Assembly (NCBI GenBank): GCA_947503925.1
Contig: CANNFQ010000009.1
Coordinates: 117,491 to 181,490 of the forward strand
Direction of reading: 5' to 3'
Source of the DNA: an uncultured Paracoccaceae bacterium
GTDB lineage: Bacteria; Pseudomonadota; Alphaproteobacteria; Rhodobacterales; Rhodobacteraceae
Length of the DNA stretch: 64,000 bases
This document shows positions 56,589 to 64,000 of this stretch, one piece after another. The notes under the pieces are model-generated. The model was not told the DNA's origin, did not search any database, and saw nothing but the letters and a program-made list of their open reading frames with translations. The position numbers and the translations under genes are program-made. The first letter of the stretch is position 1. The number at the start of each line of letters is the position of its first letter.

Positions 56589-57716
56589 ATGAAGAAACTT
56601 TCCAGGAATGAGCGCCGCCTGATCGAGCTCATTTTCAGAAACAAGGGGATTGCGCGTGTCGATCTTGCGCGTGCGGTTGACCTGACCGGTGCTAGCGTCA
56701 CGCGGTTGGTCGCCGGTCTGCTTCAAGAACATGTTCTTGAAGAGACTGTTTCAAGCGAGACGCAACGATCCCGTGGCCAACCCAGAAAGCGATTGGCACT
56801 GCAGCGCAGCCGGTTCTGCTCGGCTGGTTTCTACGTTTTGTCGGAAAGCGTGGAGGCGGTTTTCGTCAACTTTGCCGGCGAAATCCTCGCGCAACGATCC
56901 ATTCCATGGGAAGAAATCACAGCGAAAGCCTTGATAGACATCATCGGCGACACGACCGGTTCCTTTGTGGGCGAGGCCAAACAGAGAGACCTGACATTCC
57001 TCGGGATTGGACTCGGCCTGCCGGGAAATTTTGGAACAGCGCGGGACCATCTGACGGCCCACGAGGTTTTCCCGCTACTTGATGGCCCGGCGGTTCGTAA
57101 CTCGCTTCAGGATCGGACCGAGTGGGACATCTACCTTGAAAATGATGGGACTGCGGCTGCGCTAGGAGAGTACCTCTTCGGCGGGCATTCGGTAGAAACA
57201 CTTTTCCTTCTTCATGTCGGGTATGGCCTCGGCGGTGGTGCCGTGCTTGATGGCAGGCCCTATCGTGGTGCACACGGAAACGCCTGTCTGCCCGGTGCGC
57301 TGTTTCCCTATGGCCAACCACGACCGACCCTTCAGGATTTCGAGGCCCAGATCGGAGTGACCGGACGCCAATACTCCACGTTATTGAACGACAAGGCACT
57401 TGCCGACCACATCGTGTCCCAAGTTGAGTCTTGGGCTCAACGCGCGGCCGAGCAGCTAGAACAAGTGGTGCGGCTAACAAGCGGGCTCTTCGATCCTGAG
57501 AAGATTGTTCTTGGTGGCGCGCTTCCTGCGTCCGTTCTACAAACCCTCGGCCGGATGCTTACAGAACAAGATATTGAAGGGCCATCGCGCGGATTAACCG
57601 TTGCGCCGGTTGTCGCAACAGCACTTGGGGAGCTCAACGGACCAATTGGCGCCGCGAGTATTCCGTTTTTTGAACGCTTCTTTCCCGGATCGATAGTGGC
57701 GCAAGACTTGGCGTAG
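56589..57716 (+). CDS. ROK-family transcriptional regulator
   Basis: A protein of 375 residues from the ATG at 56589, with a winged helix-turn-helix (LIELIFRNKGIARVDLARAVDLTGASVTRLVAGLL) and a ROK sugar-kinase-like domain (LGIGLGLPGNFG, YLENDGTAAALGEYLFGG, LHVGYGLGGGAVLDGR). The usual ROK zinc motif with CxCGxxGC is not present, so zinc binding may be lost. A TTG at 56523 would add 22 residues. It is divergent from the ABC-GDPD-IMPase operon and is its probable repressor. Confidence 0.85.
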   Translation: MKKLSRNERRLIELIFRNKGIARVDLARAVDLTGASVTRLVAGLLQEHVLEETVSSETQRSRGQPRKRLALQRSRFCSAGFYVLSESVEAVFVNFAGEILAQRSIPWEEITAKALIDIIGDTTGSFVGEAKQRDLTFLGIGLGLPGNFGTARDHLTAHEVFPLLDGPAVRNSLQDRTEWDIYLENDGTAAALGEYLFGGHSVETLFLLHVGYGLGGGAVLDGRPYRGAHGNACLPGALFPYGQPRPTLQDFEAQIGVTGRQYSTLLNDKALADHIVSQVESWAQRAAEQLEQVVRLTSGLFDPEKIVLGGALPASVLQTLGRMLTEQDIEGPSRGLTVAPVVATALGELNGPIGAASIPFFERFFPGSIVAQDLA

Positions 57717-57821
57717 AAGAGCGCGTTGAGTGTATCGCTATATCCATCACGAACAGCCAGGCGTCAGCGGCGACCCGTTTCATCAGCGGGAGGGTTGTCT
57801 CCTCTCGAGATTTAGGCACCG

Positions 57822-58165
57822 GTGCGTAACGTTGAAGGGCTTGCAAAGGGACTTTATCATTATGACGCGCTTGAGGTTATCAACGAAAAGCCTTGGGAAG
57901 ACGAAGCACAGAAAGCCTTTCACACTTGGGCATTTGTCAAACATGCGCCCATCATCATTTGCGTCGGAGCTGTATTTGAGCGCAGCCAAACAAAATATCG
58001 ACCCCGCGGATATCGCTATGTCCTGCATGAGGCTGGGCACGGTGTGCAAAATGTATGTCTTTCAGCGTGTGATCTTGATCTGACCAGCCTTTGCATAGGT
58101 GGTATCAAGAGAGCATGTTGAATCAACTGGTCGGACTGAATGGAATAGAGAAAGGAAGTACTATG
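57822..58165 (+). pseudogene. SagB-type dehydrogenase fragment, frameshifted
   Basis: The frame from 57822 reads RNVEGLAKGLYHYD ... APIIICVGAVFERSQTKY and RGYRYVLHEAGHGVQNVCLSA, which are marks of SagB/ThcOx-type flavin dehydrogenases. The frame stops at 58121, but the next frame continues with SMLNQLVGLNGIEKG, matching the usual ending. The N-terminal FMN-binding third is missing. It is a relic of a nitroreductase-fold enzyme of the type that oxidises peptide azolines. Confidence 0.72.
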
Positions 58166-58350
58166 CCTCACTCGACAACACATCTGAACGATGTGTGAGC
58201 GGGACAGATTCGTCATGGGGCATCAAGACCACGCAAGCCGTAAAAAGCAATAGCGGAGCATTCCATGGGCGCCTTGGGCCACTAACATCACAAGGGACCG
58301 ATTTCGCGCGATAGGCAAGAGTGTGAAATCGGACCTCAGAAAGGAAAAAC

Positions 58351-60381
58351 ATGACTGTGCAAGACATCTGCTCATTCGCCGCTGGTCAATGGATCGCCCC
58401 AGACTCAGGGGCACGAAGGATTGCCAGTGCGATTACGGGTGACGTCATCGCGCAAGCTGGGAACGCTTCACTGGATGTCTCAGCGATGCTGGATCATGCC
58501 AAATCTGTCGGTGGTCCAAATCTGCGGAAACTGACATTTCATGATCGAGCACGCATGCTCAAGGCACTTGCTACGTATTTGGATGCCAACAAGCAGGTGC
58601 TTTATGACCTCGCGTTCAATACCGGTGCCACGAAAGCAGACAACATGATCGATATCGACGGTGGTATCGGAACCATGTTTGTCTTCGCATCGAAAGGGCG
58701 GCGCGAGATGCCAGATGCTCATGTATATCTCGATGGCGATGTCGAACAGCTTAGTCGGAACGGCAGCTTCTTGGGTCAGCACATCTGTACATCGATGCAA
58801 GGCGTTGCTGTCCATATTAACGCATTTAATTTCCCAATCTGGGGTATGCTTGAAAAACTTGCGCCCACCTTTCTTGCAGGGGTTCCAGCTATCGTGAAAC
58901 CAGCAACGACATCGTGCTATGTCACTGAGGCGTGCGTCAGACTTGTGCTCGATTCCAAGATCTTGCCTGAAGGTTCGCTGCAGCTGGTTTCGGGCAGTTT
59001 GGGGGACATGCTCGCCATGCTGGATGCTCAAGATATAGTCAGTTTCACTGGGTCTGCCGATACAGCGTTGATGTTGAGATCAGAAAGACACATCTTACAA
59101 AATTCCATTCGTTTCATTGCCGAGCAAGATAGCCTGAACGCGTCCGTCCTAGGGCCTGACGCAGACCCAGAAACTCCTGAATTTGACCTTTTTATCAAGG
59201 AAGTGCATCGTGAGATGACAACGAAAGCCGGGCAAAAATGCACGGCAACTCGTCGCATTTTTGTTCCCGATGAGCAGGTTTCGCCAGTTATCGATGCGTT
59301 GTCAGATCGGTTGAAAAAGACAGTCATAGGCGATCCGCGGCTTGATACCACTCAGATGGGAGCTTTGGTTTCCGGAGATCAGAAGCGCGACGTGCTTGAG
59401 AAGGCAGGCATCATTGGCGAGGAAAGTGAGCTGGTGTTTGGCGAATTGGATGATTTTTGTGTTGAGGGAGCCGATCATGAAAAAGGCGCTTTTGTGCCAC
59501 CTATGCTGTTCCACTGTACGAACCCTGATGCGGCTGTGCGCGTCCATGACATTGAGGCCTTTGGTCCTGTCAGCACGATCATGGGCTACAGCGGATTGGA
59601 CCACGCCATCGAGTTGGTGAACAAAGGTAGAGGCTCGCTCGTTGCGTCTGTCATTACGCACAGCGCCGACGTCGCCAGAGAAATGGTGACAGGCACTGCC
59701 GCGTGGCATGGACGCCTGTATTTTAACAATCGCGACAGCATGAAAGAGAGCACAGGACACGGTTCTCCCCTGCCCCATATGGTTCACGGTGGGCCGGGCC
59801 GGGCAGGCGGCAGCGAAGAGCTTGGGGGTGTTCGCGGTGTTATGCACTATATGCAACGGACCGCAATCCAAGGCAGCCCTGACATCCTCACCGCAATCGG
59901 TGGCAAATGGGTTCCCGGAGCCTCAGAAAGCGCAGCGCCAGCACATCCTTTTACGCGAAAGTTTGGAGAGCTTAGAATTGGCGAGACAGTCTATACAAAA
60001 CCTCGGCAAGTGACGCTCGATGACATCGAGCATTTCGCGGAGTTTACCGGCGATACCTTCTATGCGCACATGGATGACGAATCAGCCTCGGCGAACCCTT
60101 TTTTCCCGGGTCGTGTCGCCCATGGATACCTTTTACTGTCGTTTGCCGCTGGTCTTTTCGTGCAACCCGACCCCGGCCCAGTTCTTGCCAACACTGGATT
60201 GGACAATCTTAGGTTCATAAAGCCTGTAGAGCCAGGCGAATCCGTTCGGGTGAGGCTAACGGTGAAACACAAAACGCCACGAAACGATGAATATGGACAG
60301 GTCCGCTGGCACGTAACGCTTTCCAATCAATCCGACGAGGTAGTCGCAGAGTACGATTTGCTGACAATGAATAGCTATTGA
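58351..60381 (+). CDS. paaZ: Bifunctional PaaZ: oxepin-CoA hydrolase / semialdehyde dehydrogenase
   Basis: A 676-residue protein of the ring-opening step of aerobic phenylacetate degradation. Residues 1-520 are an aldehyde dehydrogenase with the catalytic Cys in GQKCTATRRIF (about 290-300) and the NAD-site SFTGSADTA. Residues 540-676 are a MaoC-type hydratase with FTGDTFYAHMDDE and NPFFPGRVAHGYLLLS. Length matches E. coli PaaZ (681). A PaaX-type regulator follows, but the other paa genes are not in the window. Confidence 0.92.
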   Translation: MTVQDICSFAAGQWIAPDSGARRIASAITGDVIAQAGNASLDVSAMLDHAKSVGGPNLRKLTFHDRARMLKALATYLDANKQVLYDLAFNTGATKADNMIDIDGGIGTMFVFASKGRREMPDAHVYLDGDVEQLSRNGSFLGQHICTSMQGVAVHINAFNFPIWGMLEKLAPTFLAGVPAIVKPATTSCYVTEACVRLVLDSKILPEGSLQLVSGSLGDMLAMLDAQDIVSFTGSADTALMLRSERHILQNSIRFIAEQDSLNASVLGPDADPETPEFDLFIKEVHREMTTKAGQKCTATRRIFVPDEQVSPVIDALSDRLKKTVIGDPRLDTTQMGALVSGDQKRDVLEKAGIIGEESELVFGELDDFCVEGADHEKGAFVPPMLFHCTNPDAAVRVHDIEAFGPVSTIMGYSGLDHAIELVNKGRGSLVASVITHSADVAREMVTGTAAWHGRLYFNNRDSMKESTGHGSPLPHMVHGGPGRAGGSEELGGVRGVMHYMQRTAIQGSPDILTAIGGKWVPGASESAAPAHPFTRKFGELRIGETVYTKPRQVTLDDIEHFAEFTGDTFYAHMDDESASANPFFPGRVAHGYLLLSFAAGLFVQPDPGPVLANTGLDNLRFIKPVEPGESVRVRLTVKHKTPRNDEYGQVRWHVTLSNQSDEVVAEYDLLTMNSY

Positions 60382-60492
60382 GGTTGGCTTGCATCGCATT
60401 TTCTCGAAATTACCTCACACCGTGGATCTGCTAACGAGTGGTTTATGGGGGTGCGGTCTAGAGTTTATTTTTGCGGTAACATATGGTGACTT

Positions 60493-61323
60493 ATGTCGAC
60501 TGAAGTGGCTCAAAATGTTGAAGAAATTATCTTATCGCTGATCGATCGGTTTCCAGTGAAAGTTTGGTCATATCTGGCAACAATTTTCGGCGATCTTTCC
60601 GACGGTACGCATGTCAAAATCCCAGGCCCTCTTCTTTCGAAGTTAACCGAGCGTATAGGCATCAAGCCCGAAGCGATGCGGGTAGCCCTTCATAGGTTAC
60701 GAAAAGACGAGTGGCTCAGTTCCGAGAAAGTCGGTCGCGTCAGTTTGTATAAACTCAATGCCATGCGTGACCAAGAAACGCGGTGGGCAAGCCGCCGCAT
60801 ATTTTCCGCCCATCTGCATGAAGAGCAGACGCTGTATCTCGTATTCAATGACCCATCGGAAGAGAGCCATGCCGCGATCCAAGAACCTGTTCTGGAAATA
60901 GGAAAAGATATCTACCTCACACCGTGCAAAATCCAATCAAAATCAGCGCATGCGCTCGTTCTTAAGACCAGGTCGAACGAACTCCCGGACTGGATGAAAA
61001 AGAAGTTCATCCAAGACGGCTGGGAACGGGACTGCGAGGATTTTCTCCAAGCCGTAAAGGCATTACAAAGTCATACGGGATCATTTGCCGAATTATCTTT
61101 TTTGGACCGGGCAACCGTTCGGCTGATGCTCGTTCACAATTGGCGCAGATTGGTATTAAGATTGCCGGAAGTCGTTGAGCTCATCCAGTCTCCAGATTGG
61201 GTCGGCCAAACGTGTCGGGCTGAGACGCTATGGCTGCTCGAACGCCTTCCAAGATCTGACTTGGATGGCCTGGTTCAAGACACTTACGAACCGATCACTG
61301 AAACTGTCGGTGACTGTTTTTAA
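60493..61323 (+). CDS. paaX: PaaX-family transcriptional repressor
   Basis: A 276-residue regulator with an N-terminal winged helix (IKPEAMRVALHRLRKDEWLSSEKVGRVSLYKLN) and the PaaX middle and C-terminal domains (GWERDCEDFLQAVKALQSH, WRRLVLRLPEVVELIQSPDWVGQTC). PaaX represses phenylacetate genes and is relieved by phenylacetyl-CoA. It follows paaZ by about 110 bases on the same strand. Confidence 0.88.
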   Translation: MSTEVAQNVEEIILSLIDRFPVKVWSYLATIFGDLSDGTHVKIPGPLLSKLTERIGIKPEAMRVALHRLRKDEWLSSEKVGRVSLYKLNAMRDQETRWASRRIFSAHLHEEQTLYLVFNDPSEESHAAIQEPVLEIGKDIYLTPCKIQSKSAHALVLKTRSNELPDWMKKKFIQDGWERDCEDFLQAVKALQSHTGSFAELSFLDRATVRLMLVHNWRRLVLRLPEVVELIQSPDWVGQTCRAETLWLLERLPRSDLDGLVQDTYEPITETVGDCF

Positions 61324-61408
61324 CGCCAACGCTATCCAAACCAGCATTTACATCTCGCTAGTGCATCCCCTACTCCGGCCTGGCCAGTTTCCAAAAGATT
61401 CTCAAAAA

Positions 61409-61612
61409 TTAGGGTCAGGACTCATAGCCAGTAGATGACGAGGGCGGCGAGGGCGATGGCCGACAGAAAGACCCTTGGACATCTGTCGTATCGCGTCGCC
61501 ACGCGCCGCCAGTCCTTCAGCCTGCCGAACATGATCTCGATCCGGTTACGTCGCTTGTATCGCCGCCTATCGTATCTCACGGTCGTTTTGCGCTGCTTTC
61601 GACCGGGGTGCA
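61409..61612 (-). pseudogene. IS5-family transposase, C-terminal fragment with IS end
   Basis: About 64 codons (HPGRKQRKTTVRYDRRRYKRRNRIEIMFGRLKDWRRVATRYDRCPRVFLSAIALAALVIYWL, in pieces) form the last part of an IS5-group transposase, including the Y..R..E region of its catalytic domain. It is followed by TTAGGGTCAGGACTCATAG, which looks like the terminal inverted repeat. The 5' part is missing, cut off at the junction with an IS21 remnant near 61612. Confidence 0.8.
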
Positions 61613-61685
61613 AAATTCCACCAAAGTGAGCAGCGGATTCTCAACTGATGGAGCGAGCAATCCTACCAACACTGTGCGCCCAAAG

Positions 61686-62128
61686 TCATCTCATAGATTT
61701 ACCTTCCAGCAAAAGAACATGGGCATTGCTACGAACACGATCCATGAATACATCTGCCAGCAACGGATCACCGATGTAATCATACCATTCTTGAGGAGAT
61801 CGTTGTGCGATCATGATCGTGGAGCTTTGAACGGAGCGATCCTCAATAATCTCAAAAAGATCATTGAGTTCCTGTTTTTCATCGGACTGAGAGAGAAATC
61901 ATCAACAATTAGCAAATCCAATCTGGATAGTTTGGCCCTAAATTTTGCGATAGTGCCATCGAGGCGCGCATACATGACCTCTTCAACAAGGCGGCTGGCA
62001 CGAACATAGCGTACGCCCATCTCGTGTCTGACGGCCGAGACGCCCAATGCGCAGGCGAGCCAGGTCTTACCAGTACCTGAAGCTCCTGAAAGCAGGATAT
62101 TTTGGGCGATTGTATATTTGACAAACCC
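61686..62128 (-). pseudogene. IS21-family helper ATPase (IstB) remnant
   Basis: The minus strand carries NILLSGASGTGKTWLACALGVSAVRHEMG with the Walker A motif, then RASRLVEEVMYARLDGT and LDLLIVDDFSLSP (Walker B). A frameshift near 61855 leads to SSTMIIAQRSPQEWYDYIGDP and a usual IstB ending HVLLLEGKSMR. The N-terminus and the IstA gene are absent, so this is a fragment. Confidence 0.85.
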
Positions 62129-62174
62129 ACTTAGCTAGGGGATGCTCGGACTCTACTTTAAGGAGATTCGAGAT

Positions 62175-62460
62175 ATGGCTAAATCGGCTGAAATTAAATG
62201 TATAAACAAACGGGATCGTGACAACGCATATGAGCGTATCACTCACGTTGGTGGAGTGAACTCTGACGGTGGTCGCTGGAAGCTCACCCAAGCAGAAGCA
62301 ATACGCTATCTTGAGGGGGGAGTGGGATTTTTACGTTTCTGTAGATGGTGACACCGTTTATTGCGAAGTCGGTGTTAGCCGACACGGCAACAAATACATC
62401 AAGACGAAGGCGGACGGTGATCTTCCGAACAACCTTCTAAGCCTTCCTGAGTGCCCCTAA
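62175..62460 (+). pseudogene. DUF3892 protein gene with one-base frameshift
   Basis: From the ATG at 62175 the frame reads AEIKCINKRDRDNAYERITHVGGVNSDGGRWKLTQAEAIRYLEG, then loses the family. The next frame carries WDFYVSVDGDTVYCEVGVSRHGNKYIKTKADGDLPNNLLSLPECP, the rest of DUF3892. The switch is at a run of six G's (62315-62320); with five G's the whole 94-residue protein would read through. It may be a recent mutation, a phase-variable tract or a sequencing error. Confidence 0.85.
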
Positions 62461-62608
62461 TGTGCTTCATGGGTGACTTAAACCCATCAGGGTCGGTCGC
62501 CCATGATAGCGCCTGTTGGGCTTCATAGAGGCGGTCATAATCATTGCTCTGCGGGTTGTCTCGCAGGGCGGTGGATATCCGATCAAGCTCGCGCTGTATA
62601 AATGACAT
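62399..62608 (-). CDS. Small hypothetical protein (69 residues)
   Basis: The ATG at 62608 opens a 69-codon frame (MSFIQRELDRISTALRDNPQSNDYDRLYEAQQALSWATDPDGF...). It resembles small helical hypothetical proteins seen in Proteobacteria, with a charged, Gln/Asp-rich composition. It overlaps the end of the DUF3892 gene on the opposite strand by about 60 bases. No clear ribosome site; function unknown. Confidence 0.6.
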   Translation of the reverse strand: MSFIQRELDRISTALRDNPQSNDYDRLYEAQQALSWATDPDGFKSPMKHIRGTQEGLEGCSEDHRPPSS

Positions 62609-62648
62609 GGGTAATATAATACCCCATAAATTGGGGTAACTCAATACC

Positions 62649-62789
62649 TCATCTGTCGTCCTTGTCCGCTGGCTTTTGCTTCACCAGCTTGCCTAGCTTT
62701 TCGTTGAACTTCGCTTCGTCGTCGTCCGTCTCTAGCTGGCGCGCGGCTTCCTTGAAGCGGTCTAGTTGACTTTGCGTCGGTTTGCTCAT
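62649..62789 (-). CDS. Small charged hypothetical protein (46 residues)
   Basis: An ATG at 62789 with GGAGG six bases upstream opens a 46-codon frame: MSKPTQSQLDRFKEAARQLE... followed by an acidic DDDE stretch and a basic C-terminus ending QKPADKDDR. Small proteins starting with this KPTQSQxDRF pattern are widespread in Proteobacteria; no function is known. It is divergent from the DUF3800 gene with only 11 bases between the two start codons. Confidence 0.75.
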   Translation of the reverse strand: MSKPTQSQLDRFKEAARQLETDDDEAKFNEKLGKLVKQKPADKDDR

Positions 62790-62800
62790 CTTGTGCCTCC

Positions 62801-63649
62801 ATGGCCACTAGACACTACATAATCTACGCTGATGAATCAGACAAGAAGGGGGATTATTTCTCAAATTTCTTTGGCGGCGTGCTGCCTAGGGCCTCAGATA
62901 GACAGGCCATTAGCGAGGCCCTTGATGCCAAGAAGTTCGAGCTTGGTTTGGTGCGGGAACTCAAATGGCAGTACGTGGACGCAGCCAATGTTGATCGATA
63001 CATGGAATTTATAAGCACGTATTTTGAGTACGTTGCGACCTCGCGATTGAAGACAAGGATCATGTTTACTCAAAACATGATGGTTCCGAATAACTTGGAA
63101 AGACGCCACCATGACGAGCAGTATTTTCTTTTGTACTATCAGTTTATCAAGCATGCTTTTGGTATAGCATACTGCAATCCCAACGCCTTGGACCGAGTAT
63201 ACTTTTCGATTTTGCCTGACAAGATTCCAGACTCCGTTGAGCGCTTGGAGAAGTTTAAGGACTATCTCGCCCGTATTCCTGAATCCAGACTGATGTACGG
63301 CAGGAATCTTTACATACCCCGTACCGACATCGCTGATGTGGACTCCGAAAAACACGTTATCCTGCAGGGACTGGATCTTGTGCTAGGCTCAATGAACTCG
63401 CGTTTAAATGGCAAGCTGCAAGTCAAACCTGAAGGCAGTAGAGTTCGGGGGAAGAGGACCCGGGCGAAAGAAAAGCTGTATAAAGCCATAAATCGTCAGG
63501 TTCGGGCAATCTACCCGAACTTCAATATTGGCGTTGGAACGGGGACACCGAACGGCCCATCAGATAGGTGGAACCATCCATACCGACACTGGAGGTTCAC
63601 CGCACGCAATTATACGATAGATCGGGCTTTGGGTAAGAAGAATGGTTAG
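62801..63649 (+). CDS. DUF3800 domain-containing protein
   Basis: A 282-residue protein. The start MATRHYIIYADESDKKGDYFSNFFGGVL carries the DUF3800 DES motif, and LKWQYVDAANV, RIMFTQNM and a later DLVLGSMNSRLNG follow the family pattern of acidic residues resembling a nuclease-like active site. DUF3800 proteins are unproven but common in mobile and accessory regions. The ATG at 62801 sits directly after the start region of the divergent 46-residue gene. Confidence 0.85.
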   Translation: MATRHYIIYADESDKKGDYFSNFFGGVLPRASDRQAISEALDAKKFELGLVRELKWQYVDAANVDRYMEFISTYFEYVATSRLKTRIMFTQNMMVPNNLERRHHDEQYFLLYYQFIKHAFGIAYCNPNALDRVYFSILPDKIPDSVERLEKFKDYLARIPESRLMYGRNLYIPRTDIADVDSEKHVILQGLDLVLGSMNSRLNGKLQVKPEGSRVRGKRTRAKEKLYKAINRQVRAIYPNFNIGVGTGTPNGPSDRWNHPYRHWRFTARNYTIDRALGKKNG

Positions 63650-63751
63650 ACCCCAGAGCGTCCTACATAAAATTCCTACGCAAGCGTGGGGCTTCGGATA
63701 CACCAGGGTCTGAACACAATATACAGCGTGTCAGCCTTGTTTTCAAGCTAC

Positions 63752-64000
63752 TTATTGTGCTTTCTGATCAGGTCCTTGATAGGTTAGACGCTTACCAACT
63801 GCGGCCTGAAGTGCGATCTGACCGCGCTCAACATCATCAGTACCGTTTGCGATTCTGTTATTGTAGCGGAAGTCAAACTCCGCTGCGTAGCGGTGCAAGT
63901 GTTGCTTGCCACAGTGCTGATACACACCCCCAAGCCTTCTTTGCAGCAAGAAAACGATCGGGTTCCTGCTGTGCATCGTAAGCGTTGCGCTGACCCCACC
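63752..64000 (-). pseudogene. IS1595/ISXO2-family transposase, C-terminal fragment (runs off window)
   Basis: Minus-strand frames carry FSCCKEGLG and, after a one-base shift in a G5 tract near 63930, GVYQHCGKQHLHRYAAEFDFRYNNR and IALQAAVGKRLTYQGP, the ending of IS1595-type transposases. The upstream part lies outside the window. A possible terminal repeat (GGGTCTGAACACAA) is at about 63706. Confidence 0.75.

Overview
The window reads as a piece of a marine alphaproteobacterial chromosome of the Roseobacter type (Rhodobacterales). That placement is inferred from the moderately GC-rich coding sequence, three TRAP-transporter substrate-binding/permease sets, an RTX metalloprotease, a DUF2793 protein, a cobalamin riboswitch and the style of the proteins. 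No rRNA, tRNA, CRISPR array or replication origin was seen.

Layout. 1-4.7 kb: a dipeptide/oligopeptide ABC transporter operon (dppABCDF-like, minus strand) divergent from a TetR regulator, with a perfect 17-bp palindrome between them. 6.2-9.3 kb: a secreted serralysin-like RTX metalloprotease and a DUF2793 protein. 9.3-12.4 kb: a FecBCDE-type siderophore-iron importer. 12.7-17.9 kb: a probable phosphonate-to-betaine catabolic cluster, made of tmpA/tmpB-like oxygenases, an alkaline-phosphatase-superfamily hydrolase and two tandem Rieske oxygenases. 18.1-21.6 kb: a cobalamin riboswitch followed by DUF1636 and btuDFC-like genes. 22-28.4 kb: glycosyltransferases, methyltransferases and a glycosyltransferase/ATP-grasp fusion, probably for surface glycan. 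28.4-32.6 kb: IS3 scraps, two orphan TRAP-type binding proteins and a PBP-OmpA fusion. 33.2-41.6 kb: LysR, a DUF1445 (D-glutamate cyclase-like) protein, a TRAP transporter and a fused 5-oxoprolinase/hydantoinase. 42.6-49.8 kb, mostly on the other strand: RidA, a DSD1-type PLP enzyme, an M81 (MlrC-like) peptidase, a second TRAP transporter and an RpiR regulator. 51-57.7 kb: ABC transporter + glycerophosphodiesterase + inositol-monophosphatase-like operon divergent from a ROK regulator. 58.3-61.3 kb: paaZ and paaX-like genes. 61.4-64 kb: a decayed mobile region with IS5, IS21 and IS1595 fragments, a frameshifted DUF3892 gene, two small genes and a DUF3800 gene.

How they work together (inference). 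Most of the window consists of independent uptake-plus-catabolism modules. In the central one, TmpA would hydroxylate 2-trimethylaminoethylphosphonate and TmpB would split the C-P bond, giving glycine betaine and phosphate. The Rieske enzymes could then demethylate the betaine. These are iron enzymes, and the siderophore importer lies downstream on the same strand. The facing oxoprolinase and M81/DSD1/RidA TRAP modules look like a pathway for lactam, D-amino-acid or peptide-like substrates. The ABC/GDPD/IMPase operon fits import and breakdown of a glycerophosphodiester such as glycerophosphoinositol. Many interrupted genes (alpha/beta hydrolase, IclR, SagB-type, IstB, DUF3892, IS1595) lie between modules, marking points of past rearrangement.
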